Of a DNA stretch of 64,000 bases, positions 32,166 through 43,685 are shown piece by piece (position 1 is the first letter of the stretch; every line of letters begins with the position of its first letter). Source of the stretch: Panicum virgatum (lineage: Eukaryota > Streptophyta > Magnoliopsida > Poales > Poaceae); contig NC_053139.1 of the NCBI RefSeq assembly GCF_016808335.1, positions 19,468,782 to 19,532,781 of the forward strand, written 5' to 3'. A program made the translations under genes and the position numbers. The notes under the pieces are model-generated. The model did no database searches, was not told the DNA's origin, and saw only the letters and a program-made list of their open reading frames with translations.

Positions 32166-33407
32166 ATGGCCCAAAAGACACTCAGTGATTACTCTACTCC
32201 ATCTGCTAACTAGGTCCCCACCGGGCCCGAGGTTAACATCGGAGGAGAAAATTTCGAGATCAAGACGGGTCCCATTACGATGGAGCAGGTCAGCCCTTTC
32301 TGTGGCAAGGCTAATGAGGATGTCAGCGTTCATCTCTAACAGTTCCTGGAGCTATGCAGTACTTTTGTTATCAAGGATGTATCTCAAGATGCAATCCGGC
32401 TCCGTCTATTTCTGTTCTCTCTCTTGGGGAGAGCGAAGCAGTGGTTTTATGCTAACAAGGCTGTTATGGACACTTGGGACAAATGTGCCAAGACGTTCCT
32501 CGCGAAGTTCTTCCCGACGGGCAAAACTAATGCTCTTCGTGGACGGATTTTGAATTTCCAGCAGGCATCAAATGAGTCAATTCCTGAAGCTTGGGAGAGA
32601 CTTCAGGAGTACATTCTGGCGTGTCCGCACCACGGAATGGACAAATGGCTCATTCTTCAGAACTTCTACAATGGTTTGACGCAATCATCCTATGATCATG
32701 TGGATGCCACTACGGGTGGAGCTTTCTTCTCGCTAACTATTGAAAGAGCTACATCATTAATCGAGAAGATGGTGTCCAACTAAGGTTGGAGCGACGATCG
32801 CCTCCAACCATGCCAGCGAGGCATGCACTCCGTTAAGGAGGCCGACATGCTCGCTATGAAGATTAGTCTCCTCCTCAAGAAATTCGAGGATTATTCCCAA
32901 GATAAGGCTCAAATACAAATAATTCAAGCCTTAGAAACTCGGGTGACGTGCGAGGTTTGTGGGAATGTTGGACATTCGGGAGACAATTACCCGGAAACCC
33001 AAGAAGAAGCATCATATCTCAATGGCAACAACAATGGGTTTCATCCACAAGGAGGTCAGGGGTGGAATCAACCATGCCCATATTATCAAGGAGGTAATGG
33101 CAATTCAAATTCTTTCAATTCTAACCAACCTACCTTGAGAGATCTTATCTACGGCCAAGCGAAGATCAATGAGTCCCTTCAGAAGTTTACCGCTATAGAC
33201 AAATCGATGGAGACCACCCATACCAAGATGGACGGGTTCTCCACTGCCATCAAGAACCAGCTGAGTTTCAACAAGATGCTTGAAATCCAATTGGCTCAGC
33301 TAGTTGCTGCTACCCCTGCTGCTGAATTAGGAAAGATTCCGAGGCAACCCGAATCAACTCTAGAGAGCGTCAATGTCATAAAATGCTATGTGAAAAGAGC
33401 CACTTAG
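32166..33407 (+). pseudogene. Element A gag, broken by stops
   Basis: One frame starts MAQKTLSDYSTPSAN and carries stops TAG 32211-32213, TAA 32337-32339, TAA 32781-32783 and TAG 33405-33407; the first three fall where relatives have Gln. The capsid region reads QDAIRLRLFLFSLLGRAKQWF, then TFLAKFFPTGKTNALRGRI, ESIPEAWERLQEY and CPHHGMDKWL, typical of grass Athila Gag. The zinc knuckle is CEVCGNVGHSGDNYPE, in which the last Cys of CCHC is Tyr. A helical segment with LSFNKMLEIQLAQL follows. Gag would form particles and bind the RNA. The start is the first ATG giving the family N-terminus, about 80 nt after the solo LTR. Confidence 0.85.
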
Positions 33408-33429
33408 CAGGACACCCCTCAGCTACGCA

Positions 33430-34216
33430 ATGAAACTTACACGCCCCAGAAGAGGTGCGTGGGGCGACTTAGCAGCTGCAGTACGAGAAGATCCTGGAAC
33501 CCCAGAGATCAATTGCTCAATCTTCGATTGTGAGTTTGATCACGCTCTATGTGACCTTGGATCCAATGTCAACATCATGCCCAAGGTAACATTCGAGAAG
33601 TTAGGCTATCCATCAATTTCCCCTCCTACCATGTGTGTTGAGCTGGCGGACTCTACCATGAGATATCCCGAAGGAGTCGTGGGAAATCTTATGGTGAAAG
33701 TCAGGAATACCTTCATATTAGTGGACTTCGTAGTCCTCGATATGGAAGGAGATCTTGGGATTCCGCTCATACTTGGGCGCCCGTTTCTCAAGGACACAAA
33801 CACCAAAATTGATGTAGGGACAGAAAGAATCAGCCTCCGCATCATGGGAAAGACCATAAAGTTCAAATTTCAAAACAAGCGGGAAGTATTCCTGATCCAT
33901 GAGGATAGCGAGAAACAGGGGTTATGGGCAGAACCCGGTTGGGATGATCAAAATCATCACTCTCCTTCCAAGCCAGCCTGGGAGGATTGGGAGATTCATA
34001 CTCCCCCAACTGAGCCAGTGGAAGATGACCAGAAGATCCCCAATTTCATCGCCAACACAGTATGGTAAGATCTGAAAATCATCTATCCTACACTTGAGGA
34101 TTCTATTCCTGCACCATCTACGCCACCAAAGAAGAACAAGAAAATATGGCGCAAGAAGAAAAAGACACCATCGACTGCTACTACTTCTTCAGGTACGGAC
34201 GAAACGACCTCAACCT
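33430..34216 (+). pseudogene. Element A aspartic protease and tail
   Basis: In a different frame from gag, so a frameshift lies near 33405-33430. The protease shows INCSIFDCEFDHALCDLGSNVNIMP, with the catalytic Asp in the DLG form normal for Athila, followed by LVDFVVLDMEGD and IPLILGRPFL. A stop TAA at 34066-34068 splits a Lys-rich tail (KKNKKIWRKKKK) that ends naturally near 34216. AATAAA-like signals occur at 34312-34330. No RT follows, so the coding capacity ends at protease. It would cleave the Gag precursor. Confidence 0.82.
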
Positions 34217-35637
34217 GATCAGGTATGGAGAAAGGTCCTGCTTACCCTAAACTAAGAGCTAGCTTGGGGGAGGTTTCCTCCCCTAAGTCAATTGTATCCT
34301 TTATTTTCTTTTTGAATAAAATGTAATAAAACTTCCAAAACAAAATAAATATTTGCTGCTTTATTTCCCTTTTTATCATGCGCGGTAAGAATATTTTAAC
34401 TCCTTATGAAAGTTGAAAGGATGAGTTTTGTTTTGTTCTACCGTATCTGTTATGTCTAGTTTGGCAATAAGAGTTCTTTTAAGTTTAAGTCTGTTGGCCA
34501 TGTAAACACCTTGCCAATAAACCTGAAAGTTCCGTGGGTTGCATATGCTTGATCCAAGTCTAAGTTGTTGTGAGTATAGATATGGTAAATAAAGTTATAC
34601 AAGTTTGTTCTAGTGATGCTTGAAATCTGGAGTTATTTTTCAAAAATCTAACAAGGCAAGTTCCTCGGTGATAAGCAAATCCTACCAGAGCCATATGTTA
34701 TATTCCATGAAAAACCTTACACATATGCTGCTTGACGTTCTGTTGAGTTTTGTCAAATTGTGTGACCCTAGTGAGATGCTTTTTATGCTTTCTCGATCAT
34801 AAGCACATACACGACCCATCCATTTGCGACATTCCTACATTGGGAATTAGCACTATCATCCATCCATTCTCCATCAATAAATGCTCTATATCTTGGTAAT
34901 CTCTCTCGTAGAACATCCCTGGAATAAAATAAAGTTAGACTATGGTTGCCCCAAAAAGAGAAAAGATGGCATGCCAAAGAAGCATGACCCATAAAAAAGA
35001 AAGAGAGAAAAAGAAAGGGAGGTAATCATGTCTCAAAAAAAGAGAGAGAGAGAAGAAAAGGGATGACTCGAGAGAGAGAGAGCCAATGCCTTAAGGAGTA
35101 GGTCACATCCATCCATCTATCCATCCACTCATACACTTGCACCTTTTGATCGAGATTGCATGACTTGTTTCTTCATGGATCCTTTCTTTGACTTTACAAT
35201 ATATGGAATGCAAGTATGCCCTGTTCTTATCCTACCTTGAGTTCCACAAAGGCTTTATAGTAGTAGGAAAGACTGAAGGAAGATATTGCCCTGGTGAGGA
35301 TAATAACAGTTGAGTGCTTCAAGAGAATCATCCTGGGAACTTTGCCATATTTTCGAAAAAAATCCTTCAAAAAGTATCTCCAGATCGATTGCAGATCGAT
35401 GAACAAGTTATTACTACTTTATGCACTGTTCTAACTCTCAACAACCCAAGACAAGGAGACAGCTAAGAAGCCCCATGCAGGAGTAAGGTACTTGTGCAAA
35501 GGTATGATAGCCAACTTATTTAAACCTATAGATGAACATCTCTGCTTCAGACTATAACATGATAGGTAGGTATGAGTCGAAGTGATTTTCTGAACAACTA
35601 CCTAATTTGTCCTACTTTGTTCGAGATGAGCAAAGCA
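34217..35637 (+). other. Element A 3' noncoding region
   Basis: About 1.4 kb, AT-rich, with no gene on either strand. It contains AGCTTGGGGGAGG near 34260, a polypurine-like tract, and a (GA)n-rich stretch at 35036-35092. Its last 260 bases are repeated at 37514-37772. Confidence 0.6.
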
Positions 35638-35652
35638 TAGCTTGGGGGATCT
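35638..35652 (+). promoter_or_regulatory. Polypurine tract of element A
   Basis: TAGCTTGGGGGATCT abuts the 3' LTR and is also present at the second copy (37758-37772). Confidence 0.7.
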
Positions 35653-37185
35653 TGTTGACGCTCACTAACGACCATTTTCAGGCGTCAACTTGATAAGAAA
35701 ATCATGAGAGTTTGCATTTCTTATACGCATTTTATCCAATAAAGTCCCTAAACCACACTTCACCTTCTAGAAAATGCAAGATGTGTTTTTGAGCTAATAT
35801 GCAGGTTGCAAGCACACTTTGGCCCGATATAAAATCACAAAAAATATCAGAGCACCGATTCAGGCTCAAATGGACCAAAAGTAGCCCAAGAACAAAAGCA
35901 CAGCCATTCAAGATAGGCTCAACCCCACCATTCAGACAAGAGGAGGCCCAGGACAGCCCACACCTAGATGTTGGGGGCCGTTGGCACCACTGGGTGGCTG
36001 GCCGACCACCCTGGTCGGACGACGGCCCAGTGGGCCCCACCGCCTTCAGCTAGCCACGTGGAGGCATCCCATTGGCTCCTTATGGCGGTTTCAGGAGGTA
36101 GAGGCTGTGGCTCCCTCCTATAAATACAAGGGGGGTAGAGATTAGAACACACACACACCACACTCACCTCTCTTCTCAAGTTCATCTTGCATAGTCTTTA
36201 GGCTTAGTGGAGTTTAGGAGAAGTCTAGGAGTCATCGAGTCACCGGAGTTGCTCAAGAGTTCTGGTATGGGTTCATCTCTAGCTCTCTCTCTTGTAATAT
36301 TTGGTCAATTGTAACAGATTTAGACTATGGTTACTGATATCTGCTTGAAGTATGTTCTAAGTTATCGGATATATGCTTCTTGATCTGGTTGCATTATTTT
36401 TCAATGCTTGCATTGCATGATCGCCCTGTGCTTGTGATGGTTAACATATCGGCCTTAGAACTCTATCAACTGCTCCAGTATTCGTATGTTTCCTCTAGTG
36501 TGATGTCTGTCCATCCGAAGGGTGGGGGCTCCGCGCTGGATGCTAGAGTATCGCTTACTAGTATAGACATGGTGTTTAGATTAGCTAAGATTCGCTGGAT
36601 GTCAACTATACCCACGGTTTATAGAGGTTGCCGGCAGGTGATGACAGCCCTGTTGGAGCCCTAATAATCCTCCATGTTCGGTATATATGGGGGGTAGGAG
36701 GTGCATAAAGATGCCGGGGTGTACGGGCTTCTCTCGTTACTTCGATAGCGGTCTCCCTGTTTTGTGGTTTAATCTCTGACGATCTAACCATAAGATAGCA
36801 TAGATATAGCTAGCCTAGCATAGTTGACTCGAGCTCTAACTTCTACCTTGCTCCCAGCCTTTAGCATCTTCTTTTCTTTTATTTTACCATGAGAGTAGTT
36901 GTGTGTGTGTCACACTACCTTCTACAATGTTATATATCTTACCCCTGTTTATGCATTTGAATATCCAATCTAGATAAAGTTCATCAACTAGTATATACAT
37001 CTTCATTCACCGCCTTCCTTACGGAAATATAAATGACACCCCGGTATACTCCCGGGTAAAATGCTATAGCGGTATTCCGTGCGCTTGCGGATTTATTCGT
37101 GGTTCATGAAATACCTGCCACCCCAAATTGGTGTCTGCGGACATCATCACTGTTTTCCCGGTGGTGATGCTGGTAGGTGCCAACA
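35653..37185 (+). repeat. 3' LTR of element A (1533 bp)
   Basis: TGTTGACGCTC...GGTGCCAACA, followed by TSD ATGAG at 37186-37190 and then the hAT tail. TATA box at 36119-36126. Part of the tandem duplication. Confidence 0.92.
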
Positions 37186-37190
37186 ATGAG

Positions 37191-37513
37191 GCAGCCATTG
37201 CACTAAAGCTCTTAAAATGTTATTTTGTTATCTCTTCTGTTTATATGATTGTCATCTCTTAATAAGCTTTTGACTATAATCTTCATTGTGTGGTTCCGAG
37301 TGCACTGAGGGGTTTAGCCCTTTTAGTGCCCGTGCCGGCACTGGCACTGCAGTGCTGTCATGCCCTTTGGCACGGCACGACCCAGCTAAGGGATTCTAGT
37401 ACCATGCCTGGGCCAGTACTTTGGCATGCGGTACTATCAGTCATGGCATGGCTATCTCATCATGCCACATACTGCCATGCATGACCGTGCTAGTGCCAGT
37501 GTCGTGCTGGGCG
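37191..37513 (+). repeat. hAT 3' subterminal region (copy 1)
   Basis: Resumes the hAT after the TSD of element A. The last 200 bases are dense in GTGCC/GGCAC, GGCATG and CACGGCACG motifs in both orientations, a typical transposase-binding subterminal layout. The same sequence recurs at 39310-39626. Confidence 0.65.
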
Positions 37514-37772
37514 GATCGATGAACAACTAATTACTACTTTATGCATTGTTCTAACTCTCAACAACCCAAGACAAGGAGACAGCTAAGAAGCCCCATGCAG
37601 GAGTAAGGTACTTGTGCAAAGGTATGATAGCCAACTTATTTAAACCTATAGATGAACACCTCTGCTTCAGACTATAACATGACAGGTAGGTATGAGTCGA
37701 AGTGATTTTCTGATCAACTACCTAATTTGTCCTACTTTGTTCGAGATGAGCAAAGCACAGCTTGGGGGATCT

Positions 37773-39304
37773 TGTTGACGCTCACTAACGACCATTTTCA
37801 AGCGTCAACTTGATAAGAAAATCATGAGAGTTTGCATTTCTTATACGCACTTTATCCAATAAAGTCCCTAAACCACACTTCACCTTCTAGAAAATGCAAG
37901 ATGTGTTTTTGAGCTAATATGCAGGTTGCAAGCACACTTTGGCCCGATATAAAACCACAAAAAATATCAGAGCACCGATTCAGGCTCAAATGGACCAAAA
38001 GTAGCCCAAGAACAAAAGCACAGCCATTCAAGACAGGCTCTACCCCACCATTCAGACAAGAGGAGGCTCAGGACAGCCCACACCTAGATGTTGGGGGCTG
38101 TTGGCACCACTGGGTGGCTGGCCGACCACCCTGGTCGGACGACGTCCTAGTGGGCCCCACCGCCTTCAGCTAGCCATGTGGAGGCGTCCCATTGGCTCCT
38201 TATGGCGGTTTCAGGAGGTAGAGGTCATGGCTCCCTCCTATAAATACATGGGGGTAGAGATTAGAACACACATACACCACACTCACCTCTCTTCTCAAGT
38301 TCATCTTGCATAGTCTTTAGGCTTAGTGGAGTTTAGGAGAAGTCTAGGAGTCATCGAGTCGCCGGAGTTGCTCGAGAGTTCTGGTATGGGTTCATCTCTA
38401 GCTCTCTCTATTGTAATATTCGGCCATTAGTAACAGATTTAGACTATGGTTACCGATATCTGCACGAAGTATGTTCTAAGTTATCGGATATATGCTTCTT
38501 GATCTGGTTGCATTATTTTTCAATGCTTGCATTGCATGATCACCATGTGCTTGCGATGGTTAACATATCGGCCTTAGAACTCTATCAACTGCTCCAGTAT
38601 TCGTATGTTTCCTCTAGTGTGATGTCTGTCCATCCGAAGGGTGGGGGCTCCGCGCTGGATGCTAGAGTATCGCTTACTAGTGTAGACATGGTGTCTAGAT
38701 TAGCTAAGAGTTGCTGGATGTCAACTATACCCACGGTTTATAGAGGTTGCCGGCAGGTGATGACAGCCATGTTGGAGCCCTAATAATCCTCCACGTTCGG
38801 TATATATGGGGGGTAGGAGGTGCATAAAGACACCGGGGTGTACGGGCATCTCTCGTTACTTCGATAGCGGTCTCCCTATTTTGTGGTTTAATCTCTGACG
38901 ATCTAACCATAAGATAGCATAGATATAGCTAGCCTAGCACAGTTGACTCGAGCTCTAACTTCTACCTTTCTCCCAGCCTTTAGCATCTTCTTTTCTTTTA
39001 TTTTACCATGAGAGTAGTTGTGTGTGTGTTACACTACCTTCAACCATATTATATATCTTACCCCTGTTTATGCATTTGAATATCCAATCTAGATAAAGTT
39101 CATCAACTAGTATATACATTTTCATTCACCACCTTCCCTACGGAAATATAAATGACACCCCGGTATACTCCCGGGTAAAATGCTATAGCGGTATTCCGTG
39201 CGCTTGCGGATTTATTCGTGGTTCATGAAATACCTGCCACCCCAAATTGGTGTCTGTGGGCGTCATCACTATTTTCCCGGTGGTGATGCTGGTAGGTGCC
39301 AACA
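37773..39304 (+). repeat. LTR of family A in duplication copy 2 (1532 bp)
   Basis: TGTTGACGCTC...GTGCCAACA, followed by ATGAG at 39305-39309 that is the duplicated TSD rather than a new one. TATA box at 38239-38246. It looks like a second element end, but the upstream sequence is internal region of A, showing it arose by duplication. Confidence 0.92.
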
Positions 39305-39626
39305 ATGAGGCAGCCATTGCACTAAAGCTCTTAAAATGTTATTTTGTTATCTCTTCTGTTTATATGATTGTCATCTCTTAATAAGCTTTTGACTATAATC
39401 TTCATTGTGTGGTTCCGAGTGCACTGAGGGGTTTAGCCTTTTTAGTGCCCATGCCGGCACTGGCACTGCAGTGCTGTTGTGCCCTTTGGCACGGCACGAC
39501 CCGGCTAAGGGATTCTAGTACCATGCCTGGGCCAGTACTTTGGCATGCGGTACTATCAGTCACGGCATGGCTATCTCATCGTGCCACATACTGCCGTGCA
39601 TGGCCGTGCTAGTGCCAGTGCCGTGC

Positions 39627-42526
39627 TGTAACACCCTAGTTTAAATTCCAGCAATTTATAATAAATTTAATTGGCTTTATTTAATTTTCTAAGGTTTATT
39701 GTGTTAGACTTGCATTTAATTTCAATTTTTGTTCCATAAGTAATTAAAATTTTATCATAGGTTTAAATTTTGGTGTTGCATTCATGCTGGTGCATAGTTT
39801 TAATTATTTGAGTGTGGCTTGAATTCAAATTTGTATTTGAATTCAAACTTTGTTTGTTTGTTTTAGAGATAGAATAGAGAAGGAAAAGAGGACCCAGCCC
39901 AAACCCAAAACAAGAAACCCAGCTCACAGCCCAACCCAACCCGAAGCGGCCCATGGCCCACTCTCCTTTCCCACCCCAAACCTGGCGGCCCGTTCACTCC
40001 CCACGCGGGCCCAGCCACTCCCTATCTCCCCAAGCCAGCCCAGCCTTTCTCCCCCAGCGCACGCCCCCACGCCCCGCCCTTCACGCGCGGCCCAGCCCAG
40101 CGCGTCGCTCACCCCACACGCGCGCGTCTCGGCCTAGCGAACCCAGCAGCGCCCCGCTGACAGCCCGGGCCCGCTGTCAGCCCCGTCTTCCTCGCTGAAC
40201 CGCTCCTCTGTTCCGCTCCACGAGCTCCGGTTTCCGCTGCGCGTGGCCCCGCTCCGCCCCGCGTGCGCGCACGGACCCGCATGCCAGCCTCGCCCGCGCC
40301 CTTCCCTTCTAGAAACCAGTGAGCATTTTCCTCTCACGATTTCTTGCCGCCGGCCTTACTCTGGACGCGCTGACCCACCCACCGCCTTCGCAGGAACACC
40401 TCGTGCCAAATCAAGGGGTCCAGGAGCCAGGGGCGGCCCCGTCGCAACCTCCCGCCGCGAGCCCCACTCCATCGCCGCCGCCAACCTCGACGTGGACCAC
40501 CGTGCGCCGCATCTCCGACTTTGCCAAGTCTCGGTGAGTGCCCCAGAGCCCCATGCCTCCTTTTGCGCTAATCCAATTAGGTCGTAGGCCACTCTTTTGG
40601 CCGGGCACCGCAGCCGGCGTTCCCCCGCCGCCGCTCCGCCATGGCCACGCCTCTGCAGCACCACACAGCCCCGCGTAAGCCCCGCGTTGTCTTGCGTTTG
40701 CTACGTAGAGCCTCCCTGACCCCTTGCGCCCACAACCTAGCACAGACACAGCCCGCACGCGCCGCGCCAGCACTTGTTCTTTTATGAGTTAGACCCTGGA
40801 ATTAATGGTTAATTACATTTAGGCCCTCGGTTTTTGCAGAAAAGCCCCTGGAACCTTAGATTTCTTGCAGTTTAGTCCCTGAACCTTGTTTTTAGCGTAG
40901 ATTATGCGTTTTAGCTCCGTTTTAAGCGTTCTTTATATCCACGCGATCGTTGTAATGCGTAGAATAGTTTTAGACTAGTTTAGTGTACTGTTTTTATGTA
41001 TTGATGTATTGTTTCTTAGCTTTTGTTAGTGTTTGCTTGTATGCTTATTATTATGCATTGTTTTGGCCATGTGTTCGTGAGTAGACATTGAGTTACCGGA
41101 GGAGCCCTAGTACCAGTACCCGGAGCAGCCGTCTTCTGAGCACTTTGAGCAGTAGCAGGAGCAGTACGAGGAAGGCAAGTATAACATGTACAACCTATCA
41201 TCTTTCAATACATCTTTCATACTGCATTTAATATTGTATGCCTATAAGGAATTTCCTAGCCACTTTATATCCTTTATATATACCTTTGGGTTGCATTTTG
41301 GTTAGTTGTGCTAGGTTGCTGCGCTATAACACACTCTGGTCCTTTTTAATTAATTTGATTGATGGTTTACTTGAACTTAATTCTGAGAGTGGCCATCTGT
41401 GCTTCGTGCTTGGGTGGCTCACGTCTCGTTAAAATATGGTTTTTGTAGAAACATGGTTTAGGGGGCCAGCACGGTGCTTAGTGCTTGGTTGGCCACTCTC
41501 CATAAGGACCGGTTCATAGAGCGACAACCTGGGACAACAGCGCTACCACAAGGCTAGAATGGGATAGACTTGGCGTAATAATTAGGTCTTTTTGGCCTGG
41601 AGTAACTTACCTGCGGGGCAGGGGCGGTAAGATTCTATGGCCCTTGTGCTGAGTGGCCTCGTCTGTGCTTCATGTCTTGACGCCCACTAGACCTGCTCCA
41701 TAGTCGCCGATCCACCCTCGCGGTTACTCCCTACCAACGAGATTCTTTGTAAAGGCCTCGTAGTGAGTCGCTAGTCATCTCACCTAAGGAAGTGTGATGA
41801 ACAACTGGCGTAGCTCACAACTTGTGGGTAAAGATGTGCAACCTCTGCAGAGTGTAAAACTGGTATACTAGCCGTGCTCACGGTTATGAGCGGCCCAGAT
41901 CCTCCTTTTGATTAGTGGGGTTATCTCCTTCCGACGAGGGAGGTGCCTCTCGGGGTTACCTTGGTGGTTGTGGTTTGGTTCTCAGTAGAAATATGATTAA
42001 TTTTGATTAATTACTATGTAACTGGATTTATGGTAATTCATCAACTTGTAGTAAATAGTTTTAATAAAATTTTGCCAAGACTTAAAAGCTAATGCAGTTG
42101 AGTCAGCCAACCTTAGAGCCTCATAGTTTGTGTTATACTTGTTGAGTACAAGTTGTGTACTCACTCTTGCCTCTTCTCTACTTTTTCCTCTTGGATACGC
42201 TACTACTGCTCAGTTCCTGCCGACACGAGGGAGTTCGCTCAGCGCTACCAGGACTACGAGGACTACTAGGCGTTCGTCTCCCAGTCGACGTCCCTGTGGC
42301 GCCCTGCTCAGCTTCGGAGAGCTTTTTATCATATTTGTACTTCGTTTCCTCTGTATCAGACATTTTTGTCATTAATGTAATAAATAACATTCGTATTCGC
42401 TTTATTATATCTTTTTACGTGATATGTGCTATGATATACTGTTCATTCTGTTGTATATACGTGTGACTTGATCCTGGCACGTATATGATTGCTCGGTTTA
42501 TGTCCTTTTATAAACCAGGTGTTACA
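39627..42526 (+). repeat. Solo chromovirus LTR (2900 bp), TSD CGTGC
   Basis: TGTAACACCCTAGTTTAAATTCC...CCAGGTGTTACA, the same family as 3505-7070 but on the plus strand. CGTGC at 39622-39626 and 42527-42531 is the TSD. It inserted in the hAT tail of duplication copy 2, so it is younger than the duplication. GC-rich ORFs at 39850-40770 are not conserved in other copies and are not annotated. Confidence 0.95.
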
Positions 42527-42536
42527 CGTGCTGGGC

Positions 42537-42556
42537 GGCCCATTTGGCCAACTATA
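42537..42556 (+). repeat. hAT 3' terminal repeat
   Basis: GGCCCATTTGGCCAACTATA marks the inferred end of the hAT. The complementary 5' terminus is outside the window, so the TIR pair is unverified. The candidate 8-bp TSD would be ACTGTCTG at 42557-42564. Confidence 0.6.
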
Positions 42557-43291
42557 ACTGTCTGTGACTCCGCTACTTCCTCTATTTGTTTATTCTTTCG
42601 AAGCTTCCTAATCATTTCTTTAATCCTGTATGAATGGTGGATTAATAGTGGTGCTAATGATGCTTGTGCTACATGTGTACTCCATTGAGCAGCTGCTGAG
42701 GTACTTTGGTTGTTTGGTGTTGAGTCATGTCAGCCATGGAGACGTCCAAGTAGAGGAAAAAAAATAGATATGTGAGTGTTGGATGCATGAACTCGAATAA
42801 AGCCGCGAAGGCCCAAACACAGCAGGTCCAAACGCTGCATGCCAAACTCAAGAAAGTGGAGTGGAGCCATAGAATATCCAAATAGAATGAACTACAAGTG
42901 GTGGAGTGAAGTGGAGTTTTTTTTATAGTGAGTGAAGTGGAGTTGGTGGAGTGGAGTGACTGTTTTCGGAGTGGAGTGCTCCCAAATAGGCTCTAACTAC
43001 CTATCAACAAAATTTACTGTTGTTTGTTGTCTTGTCGAGCATATCCACTCTACAACCACAGGCTACATGTCCAAATGAACACTACCAAATCAATTGTATC
43101 AAATCAAAGCGCATTCCAATCTATTCTCTCTGCACTTCTTTTTGTGATGTGTTGTGACTTCACCATGACAAAGAGTTTGCTTGGTTGGATACCAAAATAT
43201 TGGCATGCAAAAATATGAGCAAGCCAAACATGGACATGCCAATTTTTCTACAAACCTTGGCAAGTTTTGAAATTAGAATATCACTTGGTGA
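42557..43291. other. Spacer between the hAT and CACTA ends; possible MITE remnants
   Basis: No gene. GTGGAGTG-rich sequence at 42850-42980, ending with GTGCTCCCAAATAGGCTC, looks like one end of a PIF/Harbinger-type miniature element. The segment GCTTGGTTGGATACCAAAATATTGGCATGCA near 43180-43210 also resembles grass MITE sequence. I cannot pair inverted repeats for either. Confidence 0.35.
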
Positions 43292-43560
43292 CACTACTAC
43301 AAAAACCGATTTGTAGCAACACCCCGATTTTTTACAGAGGTGGGTCAAAATGTAACACATTGCTACAAATGGAGTGGGGTTACTATAGCAACCGATCTGA
43401 TCCTGAAAATGTATTTGTAGGGGCATGTCATCCCCTCACCCACCTCTGAAAATGGTATTTGAATGGACGGGTCATCCCCTCACCTGCCTCTAAAAATAAT
43501 TTAAATTTATGCTGAAAATTCATTTAACTCAAGAAAAATACCAAAACACATCAAAAAAGA
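43292..43560 (+). mobile_element. CACTA (En/Spm) transposon terminus
   Basis: Starts CACTACTACAAAAACCGATTT, a standard grass CACTA terminus. Subterminal repeats follow: CATCCCCTCACC-type units at about 43428 and 43472, and AGAGGTGGG in opposite orientation near 43337. No matching inverted end or transposase is in the window, so this is either a fragment or the left end of a larger element cut by later insertions. Confidence 0.75.
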
Positions 43561-43598
43561 GGTTCAATTTGTTAATTTTTGCAAATTTATACTTGCTT

Positions 43599-43685
43599 TG
43601 ATTGTGTTGTCATCAATCACCAAAAAGGGGAACATGGCCCCATTTAGGCCATTGTTGTGTGATTTTGGTGATCGAATGACAACGC
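43599..43685. repeat. Head-to-head inverted repeat of SIRE-type LTR starts
   Basis: 43599-43625 is the inverse of the segment beginning TTTTGGTGAT at 43663 and continuing after the solo LTR at 45217. Arms are about 27 bp with a 37-bp spacer. TTTTGGTGATTGATGACAAC-like sequence is usual near the start of SIRE/Maximus LTRs, compared with 59473 onward in this window. Confidence 0.6.

Larger units (their letters stand above)
20233..37185 (+). mobile_element. Element A: Ty3/Athila-type LTR element with gag and protease only, TSD ATGAG
   Basis: LTRs at 20233-21770 and 35653-37185 share TGTTGACGCTCACTAACGA starts and end in CAACA. ATGAG at 20228-20232 and 37186-37190 is the TSD. The primer binding site after the 5' LTR is split by element B. 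Gag and an aspartic protease are coded at 32166-34216, followed by about 1.4 kb without genes and a polypurine tract. No RT, RNase H or integrase is present on the plus strand, so it is non-autonomous and would need enzymes from an Athila relative. It also contains a solo LTR at 30202-32081. It lies just downstream of the hAT transposase. Confidence 0.88.
35394..37513 (+). repeat. Tandem duplication, copy 1 (2120 bp)
   Basis: Runs from GATCGATGAACAA in the internal region of element A, through its 3' LTR and TSD, to GTGCTGGGCG in the hAT tail. Copy 2 follows directly at 37514. In the first 260 bases the two copies differ at about 7-8 positions. Confidence 0.93.
37514..42537 (+). repeat. Tandem duplication, copy 2, interrupted by a solo LTR
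   Basis: 37514-39626 plus 42532-42537 give 2119 bases matching copy 1 end to end once the solo LTR at 39627-42526 and one TSD copy are removed. The sequence then continues as the hAT terminus GGCCCATTTGG, as expected if copy 2 holds the original right junction. Confidence 0.93.
17301..42556 (+). mobile_element. hAT transposon (Dart-like end), 3' part, host of several nested elements
   Basis: Holds the 5' untranslated region (17301-17879), a transposase pseudogene (17880-20077) and a 3' tail recovered in pieces at 37191-37513 (duplicated at 39310-39626) and 42532-42556. The end reads GGCCCATTTGGCCAACTATA. Its complement, TATAGTTGGCCAAATGGGCC, resembles the inverted terminal repeat of rice nDart/aDart hAT elements as I remember it. 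The tail is packed with GGCAC/GTGCC and GGCATG motifs, like hAT subterminal repeats. The 5' end must lie left of the Tat element and outside the window, so the inverted repeat and 8-bp TSD cannot be checked. Confidence 0.72.

Noticed and set aside
37773..39304. Independent solo LTR of family A
   Set aside because: Upstream sequence is internal region of element A and the flanking ATGAG is a duplicated TSD, so it arose by the tandem duplication.
42850..42980. Complete MITE
   Set aside because: Only one end-like sequence is visible; no inverted partner or TSD could be paired.
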